From Lachnospiraceae bacterium NC2008 (GTDB lineage: Bacteria > Bacillota > Clostridia > Lachnospirales > Lachnospiraceae): a DNA stretch of 64,000 nucleotides. Below the pieces are notes generated by a model that saw nothing but the letters and a program-made list of their open reading frames with translations, was not told the DNA's origin and did not search any database. Shown in pieces: positions 8,669 through 17,472 of the stretch. The DNA lies in assembly GCA_000687675.1 (NCBI GenBank), contig JHWS01000004.1:1-64000 (forward strand). The letters run 5' to 3'. The position numbers were made by a program, and so were the translations under genes. Position 1 is the stretch's first letter; each line of letters begins with the position of its first letter.

Positions 8669-9625
8669 ATGATTAGGTTGTTTAGAAACAAAAAACGAAT
8701 ACTGATGCTTCTTCTTGTCAGTTTTCTTTGTCTGACACTCGCCGCCTGTGGCAAGAAAAAGGAAGACGATAATAAGGACAATGCTGTAGATATTTCTTTC
8801 CTTAACAAGAACCATACTGGCCTCGAAACAACAGAGTTTATTCCAAAGTCTAAGGACCAGGGTATGATTATTCAGGAAGTTATAGAGCAGATGCACAAGT
8901 CTTCAAAAAGTATAGACCGTGTATCACCACTGTCTCTTGGAAGCGATATTGTAGGCGTATATGTTGATAATGGGCAGGCTACTATTAACATGGATGCAGG
9001 TTATTACAATCTTTCACCAACAGATGAGATACTTATAAGAGCAGCTCTTGTTAGGACATTTACTCAGGTTAATGGTATTGATGGAGTTTCTATCACTATT
9101 ATGAGTGTTCCTCTTGAAGATACTTATGGTAATCCTGTAGGTAGTATGAATGCTGATATGTTCCTTGATAATGAGGGCGAAGAAATTAATAACTATACAG
9201 AAACTATCTTCCAACTCTACTTTGCAACACTTGATGGTCAGTACCTTGACCACACAACAAGAACAGTAAGATATAACACCAACAACTCTCTTGAGAAGGT
9301 TGTTGTAGAAGAACTTATAAAGGGACCTAAGGACGGCGATATACAGGCTGTTATTAATCCAGATACAAGAATCAATTCTGTAACTACAACTGATGGAATC
9401 TGCTATGTAGATCTTTCAGAAGAGTTCATGACACCAGTTGAAGGTGTTAGACCAGAAGTTACTATATATGCTCTTGTTAATTCTCTTTCAGAGATAAGCG
9501 ATATTAACAAGGTTCAGATACTTATTAATGGTGAATCTTCAAGAGTATACGGAGAGGTTATGGACCTTAATACACTGTATGAACGTAACCTTGATATGGT
9601 TGTTAATGAAGGTGTGAGCCAGTAA
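8669..9625 (+). CDS. GerMN-domain lipoprotein
   Basis: A 318-residue exported lipoprotein: basic start, hydrophobic core and lipobox LAAC with Cys27. Two GerMN-like domains follow, at about 45-155 and 175-300; each carries a GxxxVxxxxGxxxVNL/VDL-type strand pattern (the second reads TTDGICYVDLSEEF). GerMN domains were first described in the spore protein GerM and often occur downstream of two-component genes in Firmicutes. The chosen ATG at 8669 lies just after the kinase stop; an in-frame TTG at 8654 overlaps the kinase. Likely cotranscribed with the kinase and acts in the envelope. Confidence 0.85.
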   Translation: MIRLFRNKKRILMLLLVSFLCLTLAACGKKKEDDNKDNAVDISFLNKNHTGLETTEFIPKSKDQGMIIQEVIEQMHKSSKSIDRVSPLSLGSDIVGVYVDNGQATINMDAGYYNLSPTDEILIRAALVRTFTQVNGIDGVSITIMSVPLEDTYGNPVGSMNADMFLDNEGEEINNYTETIFQLYFATLDGQYLDHTTRTVRYNTNNSLEKVVVEELIKGPKDGDIQAVINPDTRINSVTTTDGICYVDLSEEFMTPVEGVRPEVTIYALVNSLSEISDINKVQILINGESSRVYGEVMDLNTLYERNLDMVVNEGVSQ

Positions 9626-9633
9626 CTGTTGTA

Positions 9634-9662
9634 GCCTGGCGGCTTGAAGCTAGGCAGTTTTT
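9634..9662 (+). terminator. Terminator between GerMN gene and comEC
   Basis: GCCTGGC at 9634-9640 pairs with GCTAGGC at 9649-9655 with one wobble pair, and TTTTT follows at 9658-9662. It would end or reduce transcription before comEC. Confidence 0.65.
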
Positions 9663-9710
9663 CAGCGCGGTATATGGCTTACGATATATGATTTAGACAG
9701 GTGGAAACTT

Positions 9711-12275
9711 ATGAGAAGACCTCTTGCTTTTGTATGTCTTGTCTACCTGGCGATAGTATTTGCTCTGATTCACATAAGAGGCATACCGGATAAACCACTT
9801 CCAGCTGAGAATTATATTAAGATTCAGGGCTGGGTCGCCGACAAAGATGAGACTAATCAGGTAATCTACCTAAGTGACGTTACATTCTGTAACGAAGCTG
9901 ATTTTACTACTAAAGAAGAATATGGTGCTATATGTTATCTGGCCGAGGAGGGCACGCTTCCTAGGCTTGGTTCTTATGTGGAAATAGAAGGAAAGGTGGG
10001 AAGTTTTAGCCACGCTACCAATCCAGGAGAGTTTGATTTATATGCTTATTATTTTATAAAGGGCTACAACTTCTCACTTAAAAATGCCAGGATAAATGCT
10101 GTTAGCTCCAGCTATAACTCTTATCTGGAAGGCTTAAGAAGTATAAGAAATGGCCTGGCATCTACCATAGAAGTCTTATTTAATGAAGAGGACGCAGGAA
10201 TAATAAAGACCATGATGCTGGGAGATAAGTCTAGTATAGACAAGGATATTAAGGCTCTATATCAGGAAAGTGGTATAAGTCATATTCTTAGTATAAGCGG
10301 ACTCCATATAAGTATTATTGGTATGTGTTTATATTCTTTGCTAAAGAGGATGGGAATTCTGGTATGGCTTAGGACAAGTATAGCTGTATTTGTCATGGTT
10401 AATTTTGGCCTTATGTCAGGTATGGGAACTTCAACTCTTAGGGCCATAATTATGTTTGGACTAGTTATGCTAAGTTTTGAACTTAGGCGGTCCTATGATA
10501 TTATTACGGCTCTATGCCTAGCAGGAGCCATTATAGTTTTTCAGAATAATTATATTGTTTTATATGCAGGATTTTGGCTGTCGTTCTTAGCTGTGTTTGG
10601 GATTGCTGTCTTTTCAAGATGTTTATATATAAGCAAGGATAAGATAGATAAGGTTCCGTTTGGATATGTGGAGGTTATATCTTCTAAAGGAATAATAGCT
10701 AAGTTATTCTGCCTTGGAAGAAAAACGGTTTCTATAACATTGGGGCAGATGGTGGTAGGACTTGGAAACTGTTTTATGGCCTGCTTTTCGGTAAGCTTTT
10801 TTACTTTGCCGGTTGTCCTTTATTACTACTATGAATTTCCACTATATAGCATAATTCTTAATATTATAATCGTACCACTTATGAGTTTCTTGCTTGGAAT
10901 AGCAATAGTGGTTTGTTTACTTTGTGAACTAATTTGTGCTTTGGCGGCCATCGCCGCGGGCGGGCAGGTAGCCATCGCATCTGGCGGACATGCGGCTAAG
11001 GGTGCTGGCGTAACAGTTGCCATATTTAAGATTTTGTCTTATCCCTGTCATGTGATTTTATGGTTTTATAAACATATATGTAAGTTTATAAATGGTTTCC
11101 CACTTAGCAGTATTATTCTTGGAAAACCTTCAGCCTGGAAGATTGTTGTCTTTTATTTTATATGTGGATTTATTTTGTTGATTAATTGTTGGAATATTCG
11201 TAAGCGCATAGAGGACAGCAAGACAGGGGTAAAGTCGAATAATAAAGCGCGGGAATGCGTTGATAAGACAAAAACTAAGCTAAGACAAAAGATTAAGACG
11301 TTTATATTAGGGAATCAGTTTAAAGTAAAATTTATTCTTATATGCGTAGCACTTATATTGCTGATTCCAGTACGGCGGGGCTTTAAAATCTCTCTTATAG
11401 ACGTTGGCCAGGGAGATGGCTTATGTATAGAATATAATTCTAAAACTTATATGATAGATGGAGGCTCATCCTCTAAAAATAATCTGGCAAAATATCAGCT
11501 TTTGCCATTTCTAAAATCTAAGGGTATCAGTCATATCGACTATTGGTTTATATCCCATCCAGACTCAGATCATATTAGCGGATTAAAAGAGATGCTTAGC
11601 AAAGAAGGTAAGATGGACATATCCATTGGTACTGTGGTGCTTCCGGCATCAGCAACTATAGAAAGTGATGCAGAGGAATTTATAGGCTTAATTAAGGCCA
11701 GAAAAATAAATATAGCTTATGTAGCTCAAGGGGATAGCTTTACCTATAAAAATCTTTCTTTAGAATGTATCAATCCGGTTAAAGGAAAAGTATATGATGA
11801 TGTGAATGCTTATTCAGAAGTTTTTATCCTTAGATACAAAGATTTTTCTATGGTTTTAACAGGTGATGCTACTACAGAAAGTGAAGAGGATATTATGGAA
11901 TATCTTGGCGACGTAGGCCTCAGGCCGGCACCCACTGGGGACTATAAAAACGCGAAAGGCGGGGCGGATAGCTGCTCTAAAGATAATATCGACCAGGGGA
12001 AAGGAGCGGATGGCAAAGCGGACTACAAAATCGATATATTAAAAGTCGGTCACCACGGCTCAAAAACATCAACCGGCAAGGCATTTGCAGAAATTTTATC
12101 GCCTGATATAGCAGTAATAAGTGTTGGCAAAAATAATAAATATGGCCATCCAAACAAAGAAACTATAGACACTCTAACAGATATCCAAGCTACTATATTC
12201 CAAACCAGCCAGCTAGGCTGCATCGAGATAAGCGTGGACAAAACAGGGGGCTATACCGTGCGACAATCCCACTAG
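9711..12275 (+). CDS. comEC: ComEC/Rec2 DNA uptake channel with metallo-beta-lactamase domain
   Basis: 854 residues in the usual order: N-terminal DUF4131-like part with membrane helices, the Competence channel domain (core LSISGLHISIIGMCLY, then many helices), and a C-terminal metallo-beta-lactamase-like domain starting LIDVGQGDGLCIEY. The metal-binding signature reads SHPDSDHISG, and VGHHGSKTST is near the end. ComEC carries single-stranded DNA across the membrane during transformation. Two stretches look inserted: an Ala/Gly-rich GC-rich piece near 10931-11020 and an Asp/Gly/Lys-rich piece near 11900-12040. Both keep frame. The gene is otherwise intact, and comEA lies upstream. Confidence 0.94.
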   Translation: MRRPLAFVCLVYLAIVFALIHIRGIPDKPLPAENYIKIQGWVADKDETNQVIYLSDVTFCNEADFTTKEEYGAICYLAEEGTLPRLGSYVEIEGKVGSFSHATNPGEFDLYAYYFIKGYNFSLKNARINAVSSSYNSYLEGLRSIRNGLASTIEVLFNEEDAGIIKTMMLGDKSSIDKDIKALYQESGISHILSISGLHISIIGMCLYSLLKRMGILVWLRTSIAVFVMVNFGLMSGMGTSTLRAIIMFGLVMLSFELRRSYDIITALCLAGAIIVFQNNYIVLYAGFWLSFLAVFGIAVFSRCLYISKDKIDKVPFGYVEVISSKGIIAKLFCLGRKTVSITLGQMVVGLGNCFMACFSVSFFTLPVVLYYYYEFPLYSIILNIIIVPLMSFLLGIAIVVCLLCELICALAAIAAGGQVAIASGGHAAKGAGVTVAIFKILSYPCHVILWFYKHICKFINGFPLSSIILGKPSAWKIVVFYFICGFILLINCWNIRKRIEDSKTGVKSNNKARECVDKTKTKLRQKIKTFILGNQFKVKFILICVALILLIPVRRGFKISLIDVGQGDGLCIEYNSKTYMIDGGSSSKNNLAKYQLLPFLKSKGISHIDYWFISHPDSDHISGLKEMLSKEGKMDISIGTVVLPASATIESDAEEFIGLIKARKINIAYVAQGDSFTYKNLSLECINPVKGKVYDDVNAYSEVFILRYKDFSMVLTGDATTESEEDIMEYLGDVGLRPAPTGDYKNAKGGADSCSKDNIDQGKGADGKADYKIDILKVGHHGSKTSTGKAFAEILSPDIAVISVGKNNKYGHPNKETIDTLTDIQATIFQTSQLGCIEISVDKTGGYTVRQSH

Positions 12276-12433
12276 GCTCCATAGCGATTAAATAGTCCCA
12301 CTAGGCTCGTCTAAAATTCAACTATCACGCCCGGCGCTAGCAGCTAAAAATCGTTAAACATATGTTAAGCAATCAAGATTAAATTATTAATAAATAAACC
12401 CTAAGTGAAGCCTGTAATCTAATCCGTAAAAAA

Positions 12434-12479
12434 TTAGAAAAATACATGAAATATTGCTATAATAGTATATTGATATACT
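12434..12479 (+). promoter_or_regulatory. Promoter of holA with downstream palindrome
   Basis: A TATAAT at 12458-12463 has TTAGAA at 12434-12439 as a weak -35, with 18 bases between. Immediately after the -10 box is a perfect palindrome with arms AGTATAT and ATATACT (12464-12479), in the place where transcription would start. It could be an operator or simply AT-rich sequence. The 232 bases between comEC and holA hold nothing else except a 13-base direct repeat at 12267 and 12296. Confidence 0.5.
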
Positions 12480-12507
12480 ACGCAAACTAGGCGGTTATGG
12501 GCTTAAG

Positions 12508-13488
12508 ATGAAAACCATACTTAATGATATAAAAGACAACCGATTAAAGCAGGCCTATCTGCTATATGGCGAAGAGGTTTACCTAAGAGATTTTTACAAG
12601 GGTAAGCTTTTAGAGGCTATGGTTACTGACGGAGATACTATGAACTACAACATCTTCGAAGGTAAGGATATTGAGGCAAGAGAGATTATATCTATATCAG
12701 ATACTCTTCCTTTCTTTGCAGAATACAGAACTATATTAATCAAATATAGCGGCTTCTTTAAAACTGGGAGTGATGAACTCTGCGACTACTTCAAGCAGGG
12801 TATACCAGAATCTACAAGATTTATCTTTGTAGAAGATGAGGTTGATAAGAGAAACAGGTTCTATAAAATTGTTAAAGACCTGGGCAATGCCGTAGAATTC
12901 AAAACTCAGGACGATAATACATTAACCCTCTGGATTAAAAAGTTAATAGGCCAGGAGGGAAAGCAGATATCAGCCCAGTCTATAGCTTATTTACTTGCTA
13001 AGACAGGTTCTGATATGAGCAATATAAAGAATGAGTTAGAGAAACTCTTTTCTTACACAGAGGGAAGAGAGTACATAACTAACGAAGATATAGATGCTAT
13101 TGTAACAACAAGACTGTCTGATCATATATTTGCTATGCTTGAGGCTATAGGGCTTAAAGCAAGACAGAAGGCACTGAATATGTATTACGAGCTCTTATCA
13201 CTTAAAGAGCCACCTATGAAGATTCTGGTCCTTCTTACAAGACAGTTCAATATGATACTTCAGGTTAAAGACCTTAGGAATAATGGATACTCAAAACCAG
13301 ATATTGCTAAGAAGATGGGAATGGCTCCTTTCATAGTTGATAAGTACATGCAGCAGGCATCAAAATTTGAAACTAAGTTTCTTATGGATGCTGTGAAGGA
13401 ATGCGTAGCAACTGATGAGAATGTAAAGAGTGGCCGTATATCTGACCGTCTCGGAGTAGAGTTATTAATTGTTAAGTACAGTATGTAA
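12508..13488 (+). CDS. holA: DNA polymerase III, delta subunit
   Basis: HolA opens the sliding clamp within the clamp-loader complex. The 326-residue protein begins with the family's typical KQAYLLYGEEVYLRDFYK segment. It continues with the three-domain pattern: an AAA+-like part without Walker A, a lid with TGSDMSNIKNELEKL, and a helical collar with PPMKILVLLTRQFNMIL. Its position after comEC is common in Firmicutes. A good promoter and an in-frame ATG without strong ribosome site precede it. Confidence 0.93.
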   Translation: MKTILNDIKDNRLKQAYLLYGEEVYLRDFYKGKLLEAMVTDGDTMNYNIFEGKDIEAREIISISDTLPFFAEYRTILIKYSGFFKTGSDELCDYFKQGIPESTRFIFVEDEVDKRNRFYKIVKDLGNAVEFKTQDDNTLTLWIKKLIGQEGKQISAQSIAYLLAKTGSDMSNIKNELEKLFSYTEGREYITNEDIDAIVTTRLSDHIFAMLEAIGLKARQKALNMYYELLSLKEPPMKILVLLTRQFNMILQVKDLRNNGYSKPDIAKKMGMAPFIVDKYMQQASKFETKFLMDAVKECVATDENVKSGRISDRLGVELLIVKYSM

Positions 13489-13508
13489 TTATATTAATCA
13501 TAGAGAAT

Positions 13509-13555
13509 TCCTCAGGACACTGATATGCCAAGCTTATTAAATATATATCTGAGGA
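13509..13555 (+). repeat. Inverted repeat before sfsA
   Basis: TCCTCAG at 13509-13515 is repeated inverted as CTGAGGA at 13549-13555 with 33 bases between. No T-run follows. It may form an mRNA stem between holA and sfsA; its role is unknown. Confidence 0.35.
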
Positions 13556-13570
13556 TTAAGTAAAAAGCAG

Positions 13571-14263
13571 ATGAAATACAGTAACATAACAGCCGCCACT
13601 TTCATATCTAGGCCTAACAGATTCGTGGCTATAGTTGAGATTGATGGCGAGAGAGAAGAGGTACACGTTAAGAATACGGGAAGATGTGAAGAACTTCTTA
13701 TCCCTGGAGTAACGGTATACCTTGTAAAATCAGATAACGAATCAAGAAAAACAAAATATGACTTAGTAGCTGTAGAAAGAGGAGAATACGGAGTCATCAA
13801 TATTGACAGTCAGGCTCCTAACAGTGTGGTTAAGGAGTGGCTTGAAAGTGGTAATTCTCCATTTGAAGGCATAACTTATATTAAGCCAGAGTATAGCTAC
13901 GGTGGCTCAAGAATCGATTTCTATATTGAGCAGTGTGATGTTAAAACTCTGATAGAAGTTAAGGGGTGTACCCTTGTAAAGAATGGCCTGGGATTCTTCC
14001 CAGATGCTCCAACAGACAGGGGGGTAAAGCATCTTCACGAACTTAGAGATGCAGCACTTGAAGGAGAGCATAAAGCGGCGCTGGTATTCCTTATACAGGT
14101 TAATAATATTAATTATGTATTTCCTAACAAGGAGACCCAGCCAGAATTTGCAGAGGCATTAAAAGAAGCCATCAAGGCTGGAGTTAAGGTTATCTTTTTA
14201 GCAAGTAATGTTGAGCCGCAGACACTTGAATATAGCGACTATATTATGCGCCAGCACTTATAA
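13571..14263 (+). CDS. sfsA: SfsA family protein (putative DNA-binding/nuclease-fold)
   Basis: 230 residues, the usual length for SfsA (sugar fermentation stimulation protein A). Characteristic stretches are FVAIVEIDGEREEVHVKNTG, CEELLIPG, the IEVKGCTL strand with acidic residues like those of restriction-nuclease folds, and FPDAPTDRGVKHL. The biological role is poorly known; the E. coli protein was linked to sugar-gene expression. The 3' end overlaps the convergent minus-strand gene by six bases. Confidence 0.92.
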   Translation: MKYSNITAATFISRPNRFVAIVEIDGEREEVHVKNTGRCEELLIPGVTVYLVKSDNESRKTKYDLVAVERGEYGVINIDSQAPNSVVKEWLESGNSPFEGITYIKPEYSYGGSRIDFYIEQCDVKTLIEVKGCTLVKNGLGFFPDAPTDRGVKHLHELRDAALEGEHKAALVFLIQVNNINYVFPNKETQPEFAEALKEAIKAGVKVIFLASNVEPQTLEYSDYIMRQHL

Positions 14264-14548
14264 AATCCTCCACCGGTGCTCATTGCTGTTAAAGAACAGC
14301 TTCACAGTTTTAAGGTTACCGAAAACCTGAATCTTACATTCAAAGGTTCTGTTGTTGTTTCGATATGTAACATAGTCTGATACAGTGCCAGCCTCGTGAG
14401 GAGTAAGATCTCTATACTGTTTTATGGTAAATGCCTGCCTCTCTCCGTCTTCATCGGTAAGACGAAGCCTAAGAGGGATGATTTTACCATCCTTACTATA
14501 CTGACAGATAACGTCAACATACTTGTATGTTTCTAATATTGGAGCCAC
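14258..14548 (-). CDS. Small hypothetical protein, 96 residues
   Basis: The chosen start is a GTG whose first base is 14548. AAGAAGGTGAT sits four bases upstream of it on the minus strand, an excellent ribosome site. The frame stays open further upstream to an ATG at 14671, but no ribosome site is there. The product is soluble, rich in beta-strand patterns and basic residues, with no signal or membrane segment. I do not recognise the family. It is convergent with sfsA and divergent from the hybrid kinase gene, so it has its own promoter within 14549-14704. Confidence 0.7.
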   Translation of the reverse strand: MAPILETYKYVDVICQYSKDGKIIPLRLRLTDEDGERQAFTIKQYRDLTPHEAGTVSDYVTYRNNNRTFECKIQVFGNLKTVKLFFNSNEHRWRIL

Positions 14549-14655
14549 ATATATCACCTTCTTTGTATTTATTTCTGGGGGATTGAAATAAATATTAGCA
14601 GATGAACATATGTTTGTAAATGTTAAAATCGAATAATTGTTCGGGATAAAATTAA

Positions 14656-14677
14656 GGCAAATTTTATACATTTTGCC
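14656..14677. promoter_or_regulatory. Inverted repeat in divergent promoter region
   Basis: GGCAAA at 14656-14661 and TTTGCC at 14672-14677 flank a TATACA that could be the -10 of the hybrid kinase gene. The repeat could be an operator. The 156-base divergent region otherwise shows no strong -35. Confidence 0.35.
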
Positions 14678-14704
14678 ATTAGTGAGTTTAAAAGGGGTAA
14701 AAAT

Positions 14705-16774
14705 TTGAACAAGCCGATTATTAATCTAACAGACCTGGATACAAATCCACTTTTTTCTGATGACCTCAGAGATTTTTTGGTTACTACGCCACTTCCTATT
14801 GTTGTTTATTATGTAGCAGATGGTGGCTTCCGTACTTATCTTGTATCAGATGGATTTGCAAAATTGTATGAATCTACAGCTGAAGAGGAAACTGCAAGAT
14901 TAAACAGCGATAATCCTTTTGCTAATGTTCTGGAAAAAGATGAACTTAGCAAGGCTGTTAAGGAATTCGTAGAGCAGGATAAGCCACTTAATGTTGTTTA
15001 CCATGAATATGTAGGCAAGGAGAGAAAACTTCTGGCCGTCCACTGTCATGGTATGCATAGAGTTACTCCAGATGGCAGAAGATATAGTCTTATAAGATAT
15101 GGTGAATTCTCAGATTCTTCAAGAAAGTTATTGTTTGCAAAAGAAAGACAGGAGTTAGAGGCTGAAAAAGAAAGTAAGTTAACTATTCTTAGAGGTCTAT
15201 CGAAAGAGTACTTATCTGTATGGTATCTTGATGGACATACCCAGGCTATAACTCTTATGCAAAACAATGGCAAGCCTGTTGATAACGGACGAGCCGTAAA
15301 AATAGGTGTCAGAGCACTTGATTATAAAACTGCTATGGATAGCTATTTTAAGGAGTTTGCGTCTGACGAGGAATATGAAAAGCTTATTCAGAAGACTTCT
15401 TATGAGGAGATAGTAAAGAATACCGAAGAGAACGTCCTGTATCCGGTGAATTATGTCAGAAAGAATGATGACGGAACCAAGTCATATTTTCAGGCTTGTT
15501 ATGCTAAATCAGTAGGCAAGGACGGAGTTGTCAATTTTATATTTGGCTTTAGAAATATAGATGCCTCTATGCAGGAGGAAAAGAAGAGACAGGAAGAACT
15601 GGAAAAAGCAAAAGATGATGCTGTGAAGGCAAACAGAGCCAAAACAGAATTCCTCTTTAATATGTCTCATGACATAAGAACACCTATGAATGCCATAATT
15701 GGATTTATAAATATGGCACTTAAGAATATTGATAATAAAGATAAGGTTAAGGAGTGCCTTGAAAAGTCTCAAAAGTCCAGTGAGATGTTACTTAATCTTA
15801 TTAATGATGTCTTAGAAATGAGCCGCATCGAATCAGGAAAGATTAAGATGGCATCTTATGAAGCGGATATATACGATTCTTTCTATGGAATAGGAGACAT
15901 ATTAAAAGAAGTAGCATCTAGTAGAGATATTGAGCTGACATTTGACTATAAGAATATTCAGGATAGATATATATACTGCGATGTTACTCATATGAACCGC
16001 ATCTTCTCTAACATCATTTCCAATGCCATCAAGTATAACCACGATGGCGGTTATGTAAAAGTTACTACAGAGCAGGTTTGTAGGGAAGGAAAGGATACAG
16101 GTATCTACCGCTATACATTCGAAGATAATGGTATCGGTATGAGCGAGGAGTTCCAAAAGCATGTATTCGAGCAGTTTTCAAGAGAGGAGAATTCTACAGT
16201 AAGTCGTATACAGGGAACAGGACTTGGACTTGCACTCTGTAAGGAATTAGTAGATGTTCTTAATGGTTCTATAGCGTGTGAAAGCAAGCAGGGACAAGGT
16301 TCTAAGTTTATAGTAACTGTTCCATTTAAGATTAATCATAGCATGCAGGAGAATGGTAAGAAGGCTAAAGATAAGCAAAAAGATGTAATAAGTTTTGCAG
16401 GTAAGAAAGTACTTCTTGTTGATGATAACGATCTTAACAGAGACATTGCAAAGGACATGCTTGAAGACAATGATATTATAGTTGACGAGGCAGACAATGG
16501 GGTTGCTGCTGTAGATATGGTTAAGAAAAACGGACCACATTATTACAGCGCCATCCTTATGGATATACAGATGCCTCTTATGGACGGATATGAAGCAACT
16601 AAGGTTATTAGAGAAACGTATCCTGATGCAAAGATTCCAATAATTGCTTTATCTGCCAATGCATTTGAAGAAGATAAACAAAGATCTATAGATATGGGAA
16701 TGAATGCCCACGTGGCTAAGCCTGTAAATATAGATATTCTTCTTAAGGCTATGTCAGAGGCAGTTAGCAAATAA
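14705..16774 (+). CDS. Cytoplasmic hybrid histidine kinase
   Basis: 689 residues without membrane helices. The N-terminal third is PAS-like sensing sequence. A short coiled linker (about 275-315) leads to the kinase core with His322 in NMSHDIRTPMNAIIGF, an N box (NIISNAIKYN), DNGIGM and GTGLGLAL boxes. The C-terminal receiver domain has DDND acidic residues and phospho-acceptor Asp620 in ILMDIQMPLMDG. The start is TTG at 14705, with GGGG eight bases upstream; no ATG is available nearby. Such hybrids usually pass phosphate to an Hpt protein; an Hpt gene exists at 62989 in this window, though a direct link is speculative. Confidence 0.92.
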   Translation: MNKPIINLTDLDTNPLFSDDLRDFLVTTPLPIVVYYVADGGFRTYLVSDGFAKLYESTAEEETARLNSDNPFANVLEKDELSKAVKEFVEQDKPLNVVYHEYVGKERKLLAVHCHGMHRVTPDGRRYSLIRYGEFSDSSRKLLFAKERQELEAEKESKLTILRGLSKEYLSVWYLDGHTQAITLMQNNGKPVDNGRAVKIGVRALDYKTAMDSYFKEFASDEEYEKLIQKTSYEEIVKNTEENVLYPVNYVRKNDDGTKSYFQACYAKSVGKDGVVNFIFGFRNIDASMQEEKKRQEELEKAKDDAVKANRAKTEFLFNMSHDIRTPMNAIIGFINMALKNIDNKDKVKECLEKSQKSSEMLLNLINDVLEMSRIESGKIKMASYEADIYDSFYGIGDILKEVASSRDIELTFDYKNIQDRYIYCDVTHMNRIFSNIISNAIKYNHDGGYVKVTTEQVCREGKDTGIYRYTFEDNGIGMSEEFQKHVFEQFSREENSTVSRIQGTGLGLALCKELVDVLNGSIACESKQGQGSKFIVTVPFKINHSMQENGKKAKDKQKDVISFAGKKVLLVDDNDLNRDIAKDMLEDNDIIVDEADNGVAAVDMVKKNGPHYYSAILMDIQMPLMDGYEATKVIRETYPDAKIPIIALSANAFEEDKQRSIDMGMNAHVAKPVNIDILLKAMSEAVSK

Positions 16775-16788
16775 ATGGTGATAAAAAG

Positions 16789-17472
16789 TTGAAGAAGTTT
16801 AAAAGGTGGTGGCTATGGCTGTTTCCGGTATATATATGGGTGCCGGTAATAGTTGGCGTAGCATTTAACACTGTAGGGTATATGACCCTGCAGCACTTTA
16901 AATACGTATTTCACTTTCGTGATTTTTCGATTGAGCTTGATAACAAGATTCCTTTCGTACCATGGATGATTATTATATATATTATGGTGGCATATACTCA
17001 GTGGGTTATAGGTTTTATAACCTGTGCCAGAGAAGGCCAGAAGTTCTGCTACCGTTTTTTAAGTGCGGAGATAGTTGCGAAAGCCCTTTGTTTTTTAACC
17101 TATCTCATAATACCTACAACCATAGTTAGACCTGAGATTCAGGGACATGGTTTCATACTTGGTATGGTTAGAAGGGTATATAGCACTGACGCACCTATGA
17201 ATCTGTTTCCATCCATACACTGTTTAGAAAGCTGGTTCTGCTTTAGGGCTGCCCTGTCTCAAAAGAAGACTGGCAGGGTATATCCATGGATAACCTTTAT
17301 AGCATCTCTTATGGTATTCTCATCAGTTGTGCTAGTTAAGCAGCATGTACTTGTGGATATTATCGGGGGCATACTTATCTTTGAAGTGGCTATGCTTCTT
17401 ACAAGAAAGCATGACCTTAGCGGATTCTATATCTGGTTAGATCGCAAGATATTTAGAGGTAAACATGAATAA
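16789..17472 (+). CDS. PAP2-superfamily membrane phosphatase
   Basis: 227 residues with about five or six membrane helices. The PAP2 signature is present as PSIHCLESW (His144) and VKQHVLVDIIGG (His186), the two catalytic histidines. Members remove phosphate from lipid phosphates or exchange head groups. The start is TTG at 16789 with GGTGAT upstream; there is no in-frame ATG in the first helix. It overlaps the next gene by eight bases and heads a phospholipid cassette, so phosphatidic acid or a similar lipid is a likely substrate. Confidence 0.85.
   Translation: MKKFKRWWLWLFPVYIWVPVIVGVAFNTVGYMTLQHFKYVFHFRDFSIELDNKIPFVPWMIIIYIMVAYTQWVIGFITCAREGQKFCYRFLSAEIVAKALCFLTYLIIPTTIVRPEIQGHGFILGMVRRVYSTDAPMNLFPSIHCLESWFCFRAALSQKKTGRVYPWITFIASLMVFSSVVLVKQHVLVDIIGGILIFEVAMLLTRKHDLSGFYIWLDRKIFRGKHE

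Noticed and set aside
8236-8896. Minus-strand frames of 190 and 83 codons across the kinase and GerMN genes
   Set aside because: They mirror the coding strand of real genes and show no protein-like pattern or ribosome site.
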